Shown here: positions 46,291 to 59,125 of the stretch, piece by piece
How the letters are laid out: each line of letters opens with the position of its first letter
Position numbering within the stretch: position 1 is the first letter of the stretch
From: Sphagnum compactum
Lineage: Eukaryota > Bryophyta > Sphagnopsida > Sphagnales
Reading direction: 5' to 3'
Length of the DNA: 64,000 nt
Assembly: GCA_965153455.1 (NCBI GenBank)
Contig: OZ234496.1
Span: 14,562,304 to 14,626,303, forward strand
Notes under the pieces: model-generated
Databases searched by the model: none
Seen by the model: only the letters and a program-made list of their open reading frames with translations
What the model was told of the DNA's origin: nothing
Translations under genes and position numbers: made by a program

Positions 46291-49279
46291 TGACATGAAA
46301 AATGAGCCATAATAGCTTGCATTCACCTCATATGTCTTAGCTTGATGACCATAAAGTTACATGGAAATATTAGTGTGGTTGATTAATTCTTGGGTCTTTG
46401 CATGTTGTTTGGGGGTAGGTTCTTAAGTGCAATGACAAAAACATGACCCGTTGCCATTGCAACCAATATTTAAAATTATGTAGATGGAAACAAATCATGT
46501 GAAAATTTATTGTGAAATAGAAATCTTTTCATGTATTAACATTTAATATGTATTGATAAAATTTATTGTAAAGTTTGAAGGGTTTCAAAAAAAAATTGCA
46601 TGTCCAAAAGGATTCTCTTAACATTATAAATTGTTTTAATAGTTTTTTTGTAACACTAATTGACACAAGATTTTTGAAAATTTTGAAAGTATTTTTTTTT
46701 AATGCTTTTAATCTCATTATTTATCATCAAACTTGGTGTTTTAGTACCATTGTGTAGAAAAATATAACCGTAATTCCAAAAAATTTAATTGTAAATAACC
46801 ATGGATGGAGTAGAAAATTGAAAATTTTAATTATAAAAACATTTAAAAATAATTAGGAAATTTGAAAAATTAACTTGAACATATTTTGATTTGTACGTGT
46901 AATCTATTTAATAAAATTAGTTGAAATTTGATTAATTTGTAAGGAAGTAGTTATAATAGAAATATGGACAATGAACAAAGGCTTCCAATGTTTCCTTAAT
47001 AATCGCACTCCAAAATGGTGTGGGTGTGGATTGTGTTTGCATGTTTGCACCCTACTCCGATTGACCCATGTTGTTTGTTTTTCCATTTTTTGCAACAATT
47101 TTTGTCCATTTGTTTCCTTTAAAAAAAAAGCACCACATGGGCCAATATCTTGGACTAACCAATCATAAATAATCATTTTTGAGTTAAACATGATAAAAGA
47201 ACCATGATCACATGCTTGGTGACTTTATAAAACAATGGGTTTACTTGCAAGGATGGTTTGGTAGACTACAATTGGTTACAAAAGATGATGGATTAGAAAT
47301 CCATGATTTTATAAATGGAAAAAATATTAGTTTTTGGGTCACATGTGACATATTATATTATTATTGCTGTGGATAATAATAATTGTAGATGATTTTTTCA
47401 AATTGAAGGCATTCAAGTTTTTTAAAAAATGAAAAAGATTGAAAACATTGGTTATATTGCTTTATGGATGGTTTTGAATGCTCTATATTCATTAGATTCA
47501 ATCCAAATTGGTCCACATGTTCCCAAAATATATTAGAAACATTTCCATGTAAACCTATTAAAGATTTGCAACATAAATATAGTTTTTGACCCAAAAGCAT
47601 GCAAAACCAAACATTGGTTACACTTGCTTTAGTTCTCATTAATGTGAATGGATTTCCTTTTTATTGACCTTTTTAAAAGACTTCTATATCCTATGCATTT
47701 TTATAAGTTTGAACTAATGTTCTAATGTAGTGCTTCATTTCAACAAAACTTCCAATCCTAATTTTGACATTTTAAATTGATTTGGAGGTTCTTCAAATGC
47801 GAGTTTGATCCCAATCCTTCCAATTTCTAAACCCCTTGGTTTTGGCTTTGACACACTTTTGAAATAAAAAACTTTCAGGCCTAGTTCAAAAACTAAGTTT
47901 GGTTCCATGTACACATTACACATTCCTCAATGCTATAGATTGTATAGGCACATAATTTTACAACTAATTATAATTAAAATTTAATTATAATGTTCAACCT
48001 ATTGGTCAATTAAAAAAAGAAAATCAACTTGTTTCCTTCAAGAACCTAGACCTATGTTCAAGAATGTTTTTTCACGATTCTGATTTTAATTTCAAATCTA
48101 ACAAAAGATTAATTCCAGGGTCCACTTCTCCTGTCGTGACAAATGATGCTAGATTGACACCTGGTAAGCATTGCAGGCCAACATTGCATTGTGTTTAACC
48201 ATTAGTTACGAACTGGAGTGGGTATTATAATCTGGGAATCAGGACGACATGGTCGGTAGGGCACGAAGCCAAGGGCAATAAATATGTGATCGTCCACCAG
48301 ACGGACTGTTGGAGACATCCAAGGTTCCAACACTGGGTGATCAGAGAGGGTGTCATCATTCACCACGAAAATAACTTGCGTGATCGTATTGTCATTCATC
48401 ACGAACATAACTTGGGTGATCATATCATCATTCGCCACAAACATAATTCCCAGGCTTGAAATTCTGCATTCAATGCCCTAAAATCCGACCATTGCACCTC
48501 CACTAGACCAACAGAACAGAACTCATCAGACCTCTGGATCAGCTCACCGGGTAACCTTCAGGTCTGAATCTCCAACATATTTTGCCTCTGAAAAGTGAAC
48601 ATGGTGGGCTTTAATGCAAGGACTTTATGAGGGCATATTTACGGATTTTCATTATAAGGTTAATTTGCGATTGAATTGGGAATGTTTTAGAAGGACCCAT
48701 TTCTAGTTTTTATTTGCCCGCACACTACCAAGGCATGTGGTTCTGCCAGACAGAATTTTTAGTCTCTGTACCTCGAACCAGCACCTACATGGAAGACCGT
48801 AAATCAGCCAAGGGTCCTAAATGCAGGCAGTACAAAAAGTACTGCCGCTTCTTTTTTTAATTGTCTGCCCTTAGCACATCCATATTTTTTGAGGGATGGT
48901 GCCCAAATACATTTTTGCTTCATTTTATACACGTTTTGGGCTTGTAACCAACACTAGGTGACTATTACAGGCCTCAAATGTTCACAACAGGAGCCAACAG
49001 GTGTCTGTGCAGGTCCAAAATGTGTCAGGTTACTACCAGACACATCTTGGATCGGAAAATGGGCAGGCCAGGGAAAAAAAAGCAGGCAGGACTTGCATAA
49101 TCAGGCCCCTTGGGTGACTCCGCACCCATACTGGTAGGTTGACCTTCTTGAGCAAGAGTCCTTTTGGAGGATGTATTTAACCCCAGAACTGTTAAATTTG
49201 GCCTCAAGAAACCCTGATAATCCAAGGATGGGACTTTTATAATATGTAGAAGCAATCCAAAAAACTTTGAGCTTTTTAC
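46291..49279. other. AT-rich stretch without a supported gene
   Basis: Short frames only. Around 48300-48440 a 33-36-bp unit with the phrase CATCATTC(A/G)CCACGAA(A/C)ATAA, ending TTG(C/G)GTGATC, is repeated about three times; it gives the peptide-like repeat VNDDTITQV in the minus-strand frame 48202-48444. This is probably a small minisatellite. Confidence 0.45.
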
Positions 49280-49828
49280 CAGTGTTGTGAGGGTATCCGG
49301 TTTGAAGGGTAAAAACGGACAGTTCAGGGTCAGGTTCTTATAACCTGACAAGTTGACGTCAACTTGTTGCAACTAGCACAAGAATCAGACGGTGGAAAAA
49401 ATGTTTTGCAAGATCTGGAATTGGAACCAGAACTGTGAAAAGATATTTTTGAAAATAGGGTAAGGATATATATATATGTAAAAAGGTCATTTTTTTCAAA
49501 AGTTAATAAGTAGACTGAACCTTATAATTACTTATTAATTTTAATCAGTTGTTCAATTCTATATTTATATAGATCCTTATTTTAATTTGTTGTAAAACTT
49601 TGCACCCACATAATCTTTAGCATTGGGGAATGTGTAATGTGTACATAGAACTCGACCCAGTTCAAAAATTGGGTCGGGAGGTTTGAAAAATTATGATAAA
49701 ACCAGAACCAAAGGGTTCAAATTTTGGAAACCTGGCCCAAACCTGTACCCAGAGAACTGTCACATATATTTTAAAATGTCAGAATCTGACAGGAGGTTCT
49801 CTCAAAAAGGAAGAACCGGACAACACTG
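49280..49828. mobile_element. Probable non-autonomous hAT element, 549 bp
   Basis: The left end CAGTGTTGTGAGGG and the reverse complement of the right end CAGTGTTGTCCGG share CAGTGTTGT, the same start as the element at 25422. CCGGTT-type motifs occur just inside both ends. No 8-bp target duplication is visible (CTTTTTAC against GTTCACCA), so the borders are less secure. Confidence 0.5.
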
Positions 49829-52000
49829 GTTCACCATGGTGCCAATGTAGTTGCCAGTTCACCCAAGGTCATCAACCCAACCTAGCCAAATCCTTTGGGG
49901 GGGAAGGGGTGGGGGGGACTGGGATTAAATGTCTTTACCCAGTTAGTGGATGTTTTGGATTTTTTTCAAGTCCTCACAGAGGATATGGGAAAAGCCATAT
50001 ATGTATGTGTACAGCAAGATTTATAGTTTATCACCATTTGTGCACAATATCTTCGCTACAAACTTTTGAGTGTTTTATTTCTTTCTGGGACAGGAAAAAT
50101 ACTTTAAGTACTTTAAGGTTAAAGTGAAGCAAATGTCCAGTCTGTGCTAATATTTTAGAAAAGATGACTTTAATTTTAGCTGAGGCTGAAAAAATGTGGC
50201 ACCCATTCTGTTGTTTAAATAGGTCTGCAACATGCACTGTCACCTTTCCTGTCTCTCAAAGAGAAAAGATTTAGTGGAGTGGTGGTGCACATGTTCCTCA
50301 GCTAGATTGTCTCTTAGGGGAATATATAATTCTTGTAATTGTGATGAGCACATGGCATTTCTTGCAGCTGGCATGGTATGTACTTTGTACCATATTTGCG
50401 GAATCCTTGGCAAGTAGATTTTTGGTTCATGAAATAAAATAGATGTGCTATTGGCGACGTCATAGGGAATACATCAATTTGCCACCAACCAATCACTACT
50501 CACTAACCTCACCCACCTCACAGACACTTAAAATGTCCACCAACCCAAGAAGATTAAACTTGAGACTTCTTCAACTCCTACTGAAATTTGATGTTAACTT
50601 GATGTCTATTTCTATTCCCTACTTTAAATTCCACATTTCACATAATTTAATACCCATTTTTCAGACTTCATTATTTGGGGTTTGTTTGGTACTTTTGCAT
50701 GCAAAGGTTGTCATGTAATGGTATGCTCTTGTCATCTTTGGGCAACTATGTTCATCCCAACAATATTCCTGCTCAGTGTTTAATTTGAGGTTTCATGTGG
50801 TTCAATAGTAGGTTTTATGTGTCCAATATGTGTACACCATAATGAAGTAACCACTTACAAAAGGTGACAAAGTTCCAGTTTCTAATCCCCAAGATAACTG
50901 CTTGGTGAGTAATTGTTTCAAGTGGTCTTTCAAAATGGGGTCCATACTTAAAAATTAGATTTCTTTTTTCTTCCAATTTGAAAACACCCCTCATGTGGAT
51001 GCTAGCAGGTAGTGTTATGTCTCTTATTCAAAATCTGTTAATCATGTGTTTTCTTATTGCACATCATAGGATAATGGTAGGACACATGGGGTAAAACTAA
51101 AAACTTGCCAAATTTTCTTTCAACTAGTGCACCCCTAAATGCAAACTGAGTCAGTACCTTAAATGCTACACTTAACCTAGGATCAGGTTTGTCATTAAAT
51201 AATTCTTTGAATAGTTATCGAGGCAAATTGTTGTGAACATGTGATTCTGAGATGGTGAAAACTGTCATAATCATGGCAATCTACAATATGGATAATTTGA
51301 TCACTAATATGCCAATATGATAAGACTATTCTAAAACACAGAAACATAATAACTTCCAAAGCTACAAAACAAATTGGTTTTTTGAAAGAAATTGTTTATT
51401 CATTTTATCAATGTGGATACTGACGCAAGTCTACAGTAACTTGACCAATGTACCAAAGATAGAGGGAGTCTAGGAATGGCTTTGCATTTCATAGATTTAC
51501 AAACCAGGTTGAAAAATCTAATGTCTAGAGTTCTAAGACATAAAAACCCAATGTTAATCTGTTTAAAACAGCTTCATCCATTTTGTTGTAACTATCCTCC
51601 CTCTTCCCATCCCCACTTCTTTATAGGACAAGGAAAACACCATGGTCACCCTTTATATATATATTATAAATAAGGATGGAAATCCATCCACAAAAAGTAC
51701 AAAGCATGTCAATGCAAAAGTAAACACACAAAAGGAAAACCAAGGCCATCAAAACAATAGTAATGAAGTGGAAGATGTATTGCTAAAAGGGCATCCTATG
51801 CCACAAATCAGATAGTCATGGAGGTGCATTAGTTGGTATGTGTGGAAGAGATGAAAAATTGCAATTAAGCGTGGTAGCCTGTTGAAAAATCATGATGGCT
51901 TTGCGCACGTTGTAAGGCTATTGACACTCATTGCTTACAATGAGATATAAACATCAAAGGTACTAAGGAGGTCTGCTAATGGTCAACTATACAGGCATGT
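49829..52000. other. Stretch without a supported gene
   Basis: Several short frames (for example 50031-50243 minus and 50443-50718 plus) show no motif. A G-rich run (GGGGGGGAAGGGGTGGGGGGG) lies near 49900. Confidence 0.4.
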
Positions 52001-52007
52001 ACATAAG

Positions 52008-52644
52008 AAGTTAAAAAGGAATTAAAATGAAGATGGAGATAATTGTAGGTCTCTATGGTAAGGGGAATGAAATCATCTCCTGGCATTCATTCTGTGTAGG
52101 ATTGTGCCTTGTTTTGAGCGGCAACTATTGCTGCATGCATTGTCTTTGTCAAAACACGCTGCACCAAATCTATACGAATTAGATCGATAATGATAATGTC
52201 CGCCAAGGTCTGAAAACTGTCTTTGGTGATGACAATAGCCAATTGTCTTTGTGTGTGGCAGGGAAAAAGGTGAGAAACCTATTTTTGTACGTGAGCTCCA
52301 CTCTCTAATGCGATAGCTGCAACGGTATCTCGAAACATATCATGGATTGCAGTGCGTTCATTCCTACATGGGCAACATAACAAATGGATACCCAAATCAT
52401 TGATGGTATGACCACATTGACATTGTGAAAGATGTGGAATTGTAAGATGTGGTCTACTGAGACAAATATGGAGTGTTGTAAAAGAATGGACGGAGGATAA
52501 ATGGAATGAAGGGGTGTCAAGACGAGCTAATAACCAAGCTCTTGTTACTGGACTTGCACAGGAGTGAAGATGTGCTCGCACAACATCTAAAGGAACAAAT
52601 GTTAGAAGCGAAGTAAATTTTTGCTTGTATAGTTGCTCCATCAA
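52008..52644 (-). pseudogene. C-terminal remnant of an RT-associated plant retroelement protein
   Basis: From 52644 leftwards the frame gives SPVTRAWLLARLDTPSFHLS, then CQCGHTINDLGIHLLCCPCR, a Cys/His cluster, then ERTAIHDMFRDTVAAIALES. After a stop it continues as VSHLFP, TLADIIIIDL and DFIPLTIETYNYLH. I remember this order from the region following the reverse transcriptase in a plant non-LTR-like protein family; the last part may be a nuclease-like fold. No RT domain is visible in the window next to it. Confidence 0.5.
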
Positions 52645-55170
52645 AAAAGACTACATTTGAGGATAGGATTGCACTACTAAAGTCTTGAAAGACAAGACAT
52701 GTGATCAGACGACGTCAAGTAACATCGCAAGGGTATCCCATAGTGCGATTTGTAAGAGATAAATATTGATCTTTTCATGTGCCACTGCATCAAGAAGAGT
52801 AGGATGATCTTCCTTTGAACAACTCTATGGCCTCTTAGCTTTCATGAATAAGAATGGACCTCTTTTTCTATATTTTTCTCAACAGTCTTTTTTTCTCCTC
52901 TTTCTGCGGGTGTTGGTGTTCAAATTTGCTGTTGCTGCCTTCTTAAAGCCAAAAAGGTCATTTTCTTTAGCATGTCACTCAGTTTGAAGGAAAGTGAGTT
53001 CTTTGAGATTTCATTGCACTTCAGGAGTGCACTACCAATACCATGTGGACCCCTAATGGAATCAACATTATAAAATAAGGTCTTCCTGGACCAAATTTGT
53101 TGCAGGATTCATATGTTTGTGTGGACCCGTTGGATGGCAATGAAAATGGACACTAGGGCCTGTTTTACTCTAGGACCCAAGCCCAAAAAATCCATGGATG
53201 AATTTAACCTATCGATGATGGCAACTTCTGGGGCCAACTTGAGTTGATATTAAAATGGATTCTAATGGACGAAAGCCAAGAAATGTAAAGCCAATGGTCC
53301 CAGTCCAGCAAGCACAACTCAGTTGGAGTGAGTTCATTGGGTGCTACACTCAATGCTATTAAAGGACAAGTGCTCAATGGGAAAAGGTTTCAAAAAATCT
53401 CTTGAATGTATGCATATTTGTGATAAACTTTATAATTATTCTTAGTATTGGATGCTTTTCAATAAAGTACAAGTGGTACACTAGTGTAGGACTGATCCTT
53501 TGAGTGCAAGGAGTAAGGTTCAAATTACATGAAGACAACCTTGCCTAGCATTTGTCTACTCTAGCAATCAACTCGCTTGATGCCAACTTGGGTAAGATAC
53601 TAAAATGCTTACAAATTTTGGAAAGTTTGATGATGGATGGAAAAAAGGTATTTCAGAAAGTTGGGTTATGGATGAAATCAAGAAAGTTGAATTGTCAGAA
53701 AATCAAACAATAGTTGAACCAGGACAATTGGCAAATTGGGGTTTCCTTTTTCCCAAATTTCCATTTTCCTCCATTTTCCAGTATTCAATCACCTGGACTC
53801 ATCCAATGCCTAACTTCCACCAGGGAATCAGTTTAAATATTCCTCCATTTCATCATCCTACTTTCTCACATTCACAATTGTCCAACAAAATTGAGTCATT
53901 TTCAGTCTCCTTTAGGTTCAACCATGCTTTCATATGATCATCAAGAGCATCCCTCAGGACATTGGGCTAAATTTAGTCTTCCTGGTGTTTATCCACTATC
54001 GCACTTCAATTCCTGCAAAATTGAAATAAGGTTAATTTCGATTCCTGATTTCATCCAGTGTCTCACTTCCTGACAATTGCATCCCTTATCCAACTCCAAA
54101 AATTAGAAGAGACGTTGCACAAGGTGGCATTTGAGGAACATGACTATTGACAAAAATGGATCAGTGGTTAAGCAATTTTCATCAAAGGAAAAAACTTGAA
54201 CTTGGAATCTTAGTCCTTCCACTCAAAGGAACAAACTTAACCTAGTGCAAAACACATGAACTTCAAGGAAATGTACTCTTCAAATACTTTTTTCTTTTTC
54301 ATTTTTTAGCATTTCTATTTCCTTTGAGCTTTTTCTCAAGTTCAACAATTGTTGACTTCAACCTTAAAAGCTCACAATAAAACATTGGAGGCACAAAGTC
54401 CTTATTTCCTTCATCTTCTTCAGGCAATCTATCATGTGATGACATGACTCACTGCATTGGGGCAACTTACATTTGAAGCTTGTTTAAATGAAACTGTGAT
54501 ACAAATAGAGGTGAAGTTCACGTTTCTATCAATTAGGTTCCTTTTGCTGCAACATTTAATATCCAAGAGGAGCACCTTTTGATGCTTTTGATAGTCATGA
54601 ATGGAATAGAATACAAAATGTTGGATTCCCATTCCCTTTGCATAGGTCCACTTTGCCATCAGACCAATTATCTATGCAGTCCAATCAGCCCATAAAATGT
54701 TATTAACATCAGTTTCCACTAGACATGCATATTTCTTAATATAGTGTCAACATGCCATCTAACCAAACCCCAACAATTTACCAAATTGGATACCACAAAA
54801 CAGCAGAAAGAAGCTATGGAATGTTTTGTTATGAAGTTTTTTGAATGTTAGATACACAATGAATGATCAAAACACTAAATAAACATGCCGCTACTCATGT
54901 CATCTAGTTGCAACAAACTATCCCGCATGGTTGTCCACAATCATAGTAGGTGACGTCTTAAGCTTGTTTAAGTCTTGCTTTCATCACAAGCTTGAATGCT
55001 AATATGCAATGTAAGACCAATTATGCATTGTCCCTTTTTCTCAGCTTTTAAATGCACAAAAGATTAAAGTAATGTCAATTTTGTTAAGGTTTATTTGCAT
55101 TCATTTTGGTTCTTCTCCTTTCTATGTCAATTTCTAACAACAGCCACATTACATTAACTCTATCACTTTT
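52645..55170. other. Stretch without a supported gene
   Basis: Frames such as 53605-53937 (starting MLTNFGKFDDGWKKG) have no recognisable domain. Composition is close to that of the neighbouring intergenic DNA. Confidence 0.4.
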
Positions 55171-55620
55171 TACTCATCCTACTAAAACTTCCTCCACAAT
55201 GCTTGTTAATTCAAATTGTAAAACGACCCTTCTGATTTTCTACAAGGACAAACCATTTGGTAGAAGCAATATAATCTTCCATGTTATTGCCATCATGAAC
55301 AACCCATGGAGCAGCCTGTGAATTTTTCCATGGTGACAAGTTGTTTTGATGAAAATGGGCAAGAAAGAAAGGTGAAAGAAGGGCGCTAAGAAGAATACTC
55401 ATCCTACTAAAACTTCCTCCACAATGCTTGTTAATTCAAATTGTAAAACGACCCTTCTGATTTTCTACAAGGACAAACCATTTGGTAGAAGCAATGTAAT
55501 CTTCCATGTTATTGCCATCATGAACAACCCATGGAGCAGCCTGTGAATTTTTCCATGGTGACAAGTTGTTTTGATGAAAATGGGCAAGAAAGAAAGGTGA
55601 AAGAAGGGCGCTATGAAGAA
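55171..55620 (+). repeat. 225-bp tandem duplication, nearly identical copies
   Basis: 55171-55395 is repeated head to tail at 55396-55620. I find only two differences: A to G in AGCAAT(A/G)TAATC, and A to T in GCGCTA(A/T)GAAG. The second changes a TAA stop to TAT in one frame, so copy 2 is read through into a longer frame ending at 55791. No domain is recognisable in that frame, and I do not call it a gene. Confidence 0.93.
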
Positions 55621-56279
55621 GAGCAATTTAGGTCAGAGAAGAGAACTTGTGTGCCTCTTCTTCTTTCTTCCTTCCACATCATAAGAAATGGCTTCCATTT
55701 AACAACTAAGATTGAAAAAATATACTCATATATCATGACTTTTGGGGACAGTCTAAGAAGTTGGTTTTTCATCAAGTATGAAGACCCTTGATTAGGTGCT
55801 CCCCAAGAATTTGGTTTCTAAATAACACTATGTAGGCAGCCATCTCGTGATCGTGAATTATGAAAAACCAATTTGGTTGGTTCAGAGGTTCGTGGGCTCA
55901 GTCATTATGTATTAGCATGAAAAAACTTTAAGCATTTAGCCTACAAGAATGCTCCATTTGGAGTAGCCCCTAACTAGTGTGAAAATGTGCATACGAACAA
56001 TAAAGCTTAGAAAAGGAATGTCAGAAATACCTACACATATTGCCAATCCGTTGGTGCTATTGAAAATTTGATGAAAGTTTCCAAAAAATTAGCAAAATTA
56101 GTTGAATCACTAGAAAAAACAGTTTCAAAAAAAATTCCCAATCTTTTGTTTGAAAAAGCGACAAACAAAATTTGTAGGTTAAAAAAAACACTGCCAACGT
56201 TCCCAATTTCCCAGATGTTAGAAAACCCAAAAGAATTTTAAATAAAGCCTGGCCTTCCCCCCCCTCCCCGCTACCCCCC

Positions 56280-59125
56280 TTAAGTTCCCACCCACTTGGC
56301 CAGTGCAACTGCCAGCAAAGTTCCCAACAACCTCAGCCCTGACAACATGCTCAGATTTACCCAATGGTTACATGGTTGAGATATGCGGTAATATAGTGGC
56401 TCAGTCAAACCCTTTTTGGAGCTCTGGTTTCTCCATGGGTTGGACGGAGTTGGAGAGAGAGAGAGAGAGAGAGAAAAGTCAGATAACTGCACAGCAGCAT
56501 CGATTTAGCTAGCTGCGCCTGGCACAAGTCCACTAAGTTAGCACCAACAAAGCAAAGATCTACTTACAGATCTACTTCTCGACTTACTACTGATCTGCTC
56601 AACACGGGAGCCCGCGAGAGCCGCGCGAGCTCGCGCAAGAACTAGCTGCAGGCGCAACTGCGGTTTGTCGCATGGATCGAACCTGGCTAGCTGCTGTTAC
56701 ATAGTAAGAAATATGTTAAAAGAGAAAAAACAGTTGATGTCACTGGCGAAAGCATGATGGCCTGTGTGTGACTCGTGTGTAGCTGCTGCCACGGAAGGGA
56801 AGGGGGGAAAACAAGGGTATTATAGCTTGTTGCTGAGCACACTCATGACTACCAGCTGATGAGTTGCCGCAACTTGCAGCTAGGTAGGCCTCTGCCTCCG
56901 CCTCTCACTTTCCCCCTCATCACTACTCACCTGGGTTTATATTTTCCAGGCATCCTTGATCTGTGGTAGATTCATTGATGGATGAATCTGTCCCATGGAA
57001 CAAAGTCCTTGAAGTCATCAAAATACAGGTGGTATACGATCGATCGACAACTTGACGATAGTAGATCTCCTGTTGCCTGCAGCTTATGGTTTCGGGGAAA
57101 CCCATCTCTGGTTGGGGTTGAGTTTGGTTATCGCAGTACTAGATCTAGTCTCTACTCTTAGTCGACCAAAGTGTGTATTAAGTTCATGGATGTAAGTATC
57201 GCGGTCCTGAGTTCCTTGGGACATGACAGAATCAGTATTAAATGTGGGTTCCGGTTGACCCGTGAGCTAGCTGCTGTCCGCGTCTCAACGCGCGGTTTTT
57301 ATTTATTTATGGTTCTGGATGAAGATAGTGATATAAGGAGGAAGCTGTAGACAGCAGCTTTTAGAACGGAGACGAAAAACTAAAGTCTGGTAGATCAGCT
57401 GCTCAAAGAAGCGCAGCCGCAGACCGATTCGTTGGAAGAGGGGGCCAAGCGATGTTCTCTTGAGCATTCTGCATGAGTCACGACCTTTGGGTTGTCTTGA
57501 GTCTTTGCAGAATGTGAGGCCGACCTCAAGTTGTGTCATATAATATACGCAGTCTGCAGGAAGTAGTATTGATCTCAGAATGTGCAAACTAGTATCTACT
57601 TGTTGGAAATGATTCTGCACTCAGTTTAGAAGAGAAGCTGTACCCGGACAGGTAGCTATGAAGCCTTGTGTTAGAGACACACGCTCGAGAGAGTTCTATG
57701 GATTCAGTTTCTAACAAAGAGCGGAAGGTTTGGCCAATGTCCGTCTATAGATGTCGTTTGACTGAGTGGGATTGGAGGCCAGAGCAAACTGTCAACAATG
57801 TTTACTCTGGTCAGCTGCAGGTAGCATTCACAATATTGCCATGTTCTTCATCTTCTACACCCATGTTGCTCTGCCTTCCAAGATCTTCCAAGGAACTAGT
57901 CACCGGCCACTTTCAAGGATCAGGATTTTCCATCAAGTTGAGATCATTGATCAGAGATACATTACAGCAGAGTTACTTCGATCTCACAAGACTTTTGCAC
58001 AAGTCCAATATCTTCAGTGACTGATCTCGTCAAGCAGGAGATGAGTAGGCAAACACGCCTGGTCCCAGTCAGTCAGTCAGCAGATGCGCTCAATCAAACT
58101 TGTATCATCTCTGCCGAATTGCTCTCTGAAAGATTCGAGTTTTGGATGTTTCGGGTTTCAGGTGCCAGAAGATCGATACAAAGGCAAGGTGGCAACCCCT
58201 CCACCCCAACCGCACAGGTTCTTGAGCTTCTGCACTTCTATTTATATTCTGGAAACACAATATCATCATCAACGCCAATTCAGTACATACTACTACATTA
58301 GAAAACTTTATTCTCCTCGATAATGGCAGTCGAGAGAACGTGACATTGTTTTGGAAATAAGGCAATCAATTAAAAGCATGCAGTCGATATTAATATGCAT
58401 TGAAGAACAACCTTTAGAATTGCGAGAAAATGAAGAAGTAATACTATGCGAGAAAAGAAACTGTAGAAACCAGAGTAAGTATTGTTGGTATCCAAGTAGT
58501 AGTTCTGCCAGAGACATCAAGTGCTCGTCAAGCTGATGAAAGGAGCCTGGAGCTAATGCAATCCAGCTCTATACACATGCATGGGTAAGCTTGGTGACGG
58601 AATTGTGATGAAGCTGAGTCCCGACAACTTCCATTGTAACTAGAGCTGCGCAATGCCAAGGTCTTTTCGTGTGTCGAGGGTGAAGATCGACGAGGAGAAA
58701 GTTCACATCATTTACGGTGCAGCCTGCAGGACTCCAGCGGCTCCTGGCCTAGAAAAGAAGCTGGAGCAGAACGAAGTGGATGCGATGAAGACATTTTGAG
58801 ATCAACGGTACAGCCCCAGCTTGCGCTTTGCAACCAACATGGTGGAGACCCCTACTTGGCATCCGAGACCAGCGCTTTGAGAGCTAAACTTAGTCCTCCC
58901 ACCATTCTGTGTCGCTCGAGTTAAACCTCTCATGACCAATACAGCAGCAAAAGCTCCTCTAGAATTGGAGGTTCTCTCATGAGCGTGTCACTCGTTCAGA
59001 CCGCGGTGGACTGCACCAGCTTTTTGCAGAATGTTGACAACCTCGAATTATTGCAATTTGCTAGATCAAACTGAGGCAGAAAAATGGCAAGGGGGGAATG
59101 TCGAAGGTGAACAAACCAGGCGACT
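56280..59125 (+). promoter_or_regulatory. Upstream region of the AP2/ERF gene
   Basis: GC content rises and transposon signals disappear. Landmarks are a (GA)11 microsatellite at 56453-56474 and a GC-rich palindrome at 56623-56636. Frames at 57668-58024 and 58017-58301 overlap each other in different frames and show no domain, so I treat them as chance frames or leader ORFs. The transcription start cannot be fixed; I saw no clear TATA box within 100 bp of the start codon. Confidence 0.4.
56453..56474. repeat. (GA)11 microsatellite
   Basis: An uninterrupted GA run, about 2.65 kb upstream of the AP2/ERF start codon. Confidence 0.9.

Noticed and set aside
49280-49828. A clean 8-bp target duplication for the third hAT-like element
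   Set aside because: The flanks CTTTTTAC and GTTCACCA do not match, so I report the element with low confidence and no duplication.
57668-58301. Two overlapping frames of 118 and 94 codons upstream of the AP2/ERF gene
   Set aside because: No domain, no conserved pattern, and they overlap in different frames. Leader ORFs remain possible but unsupported.
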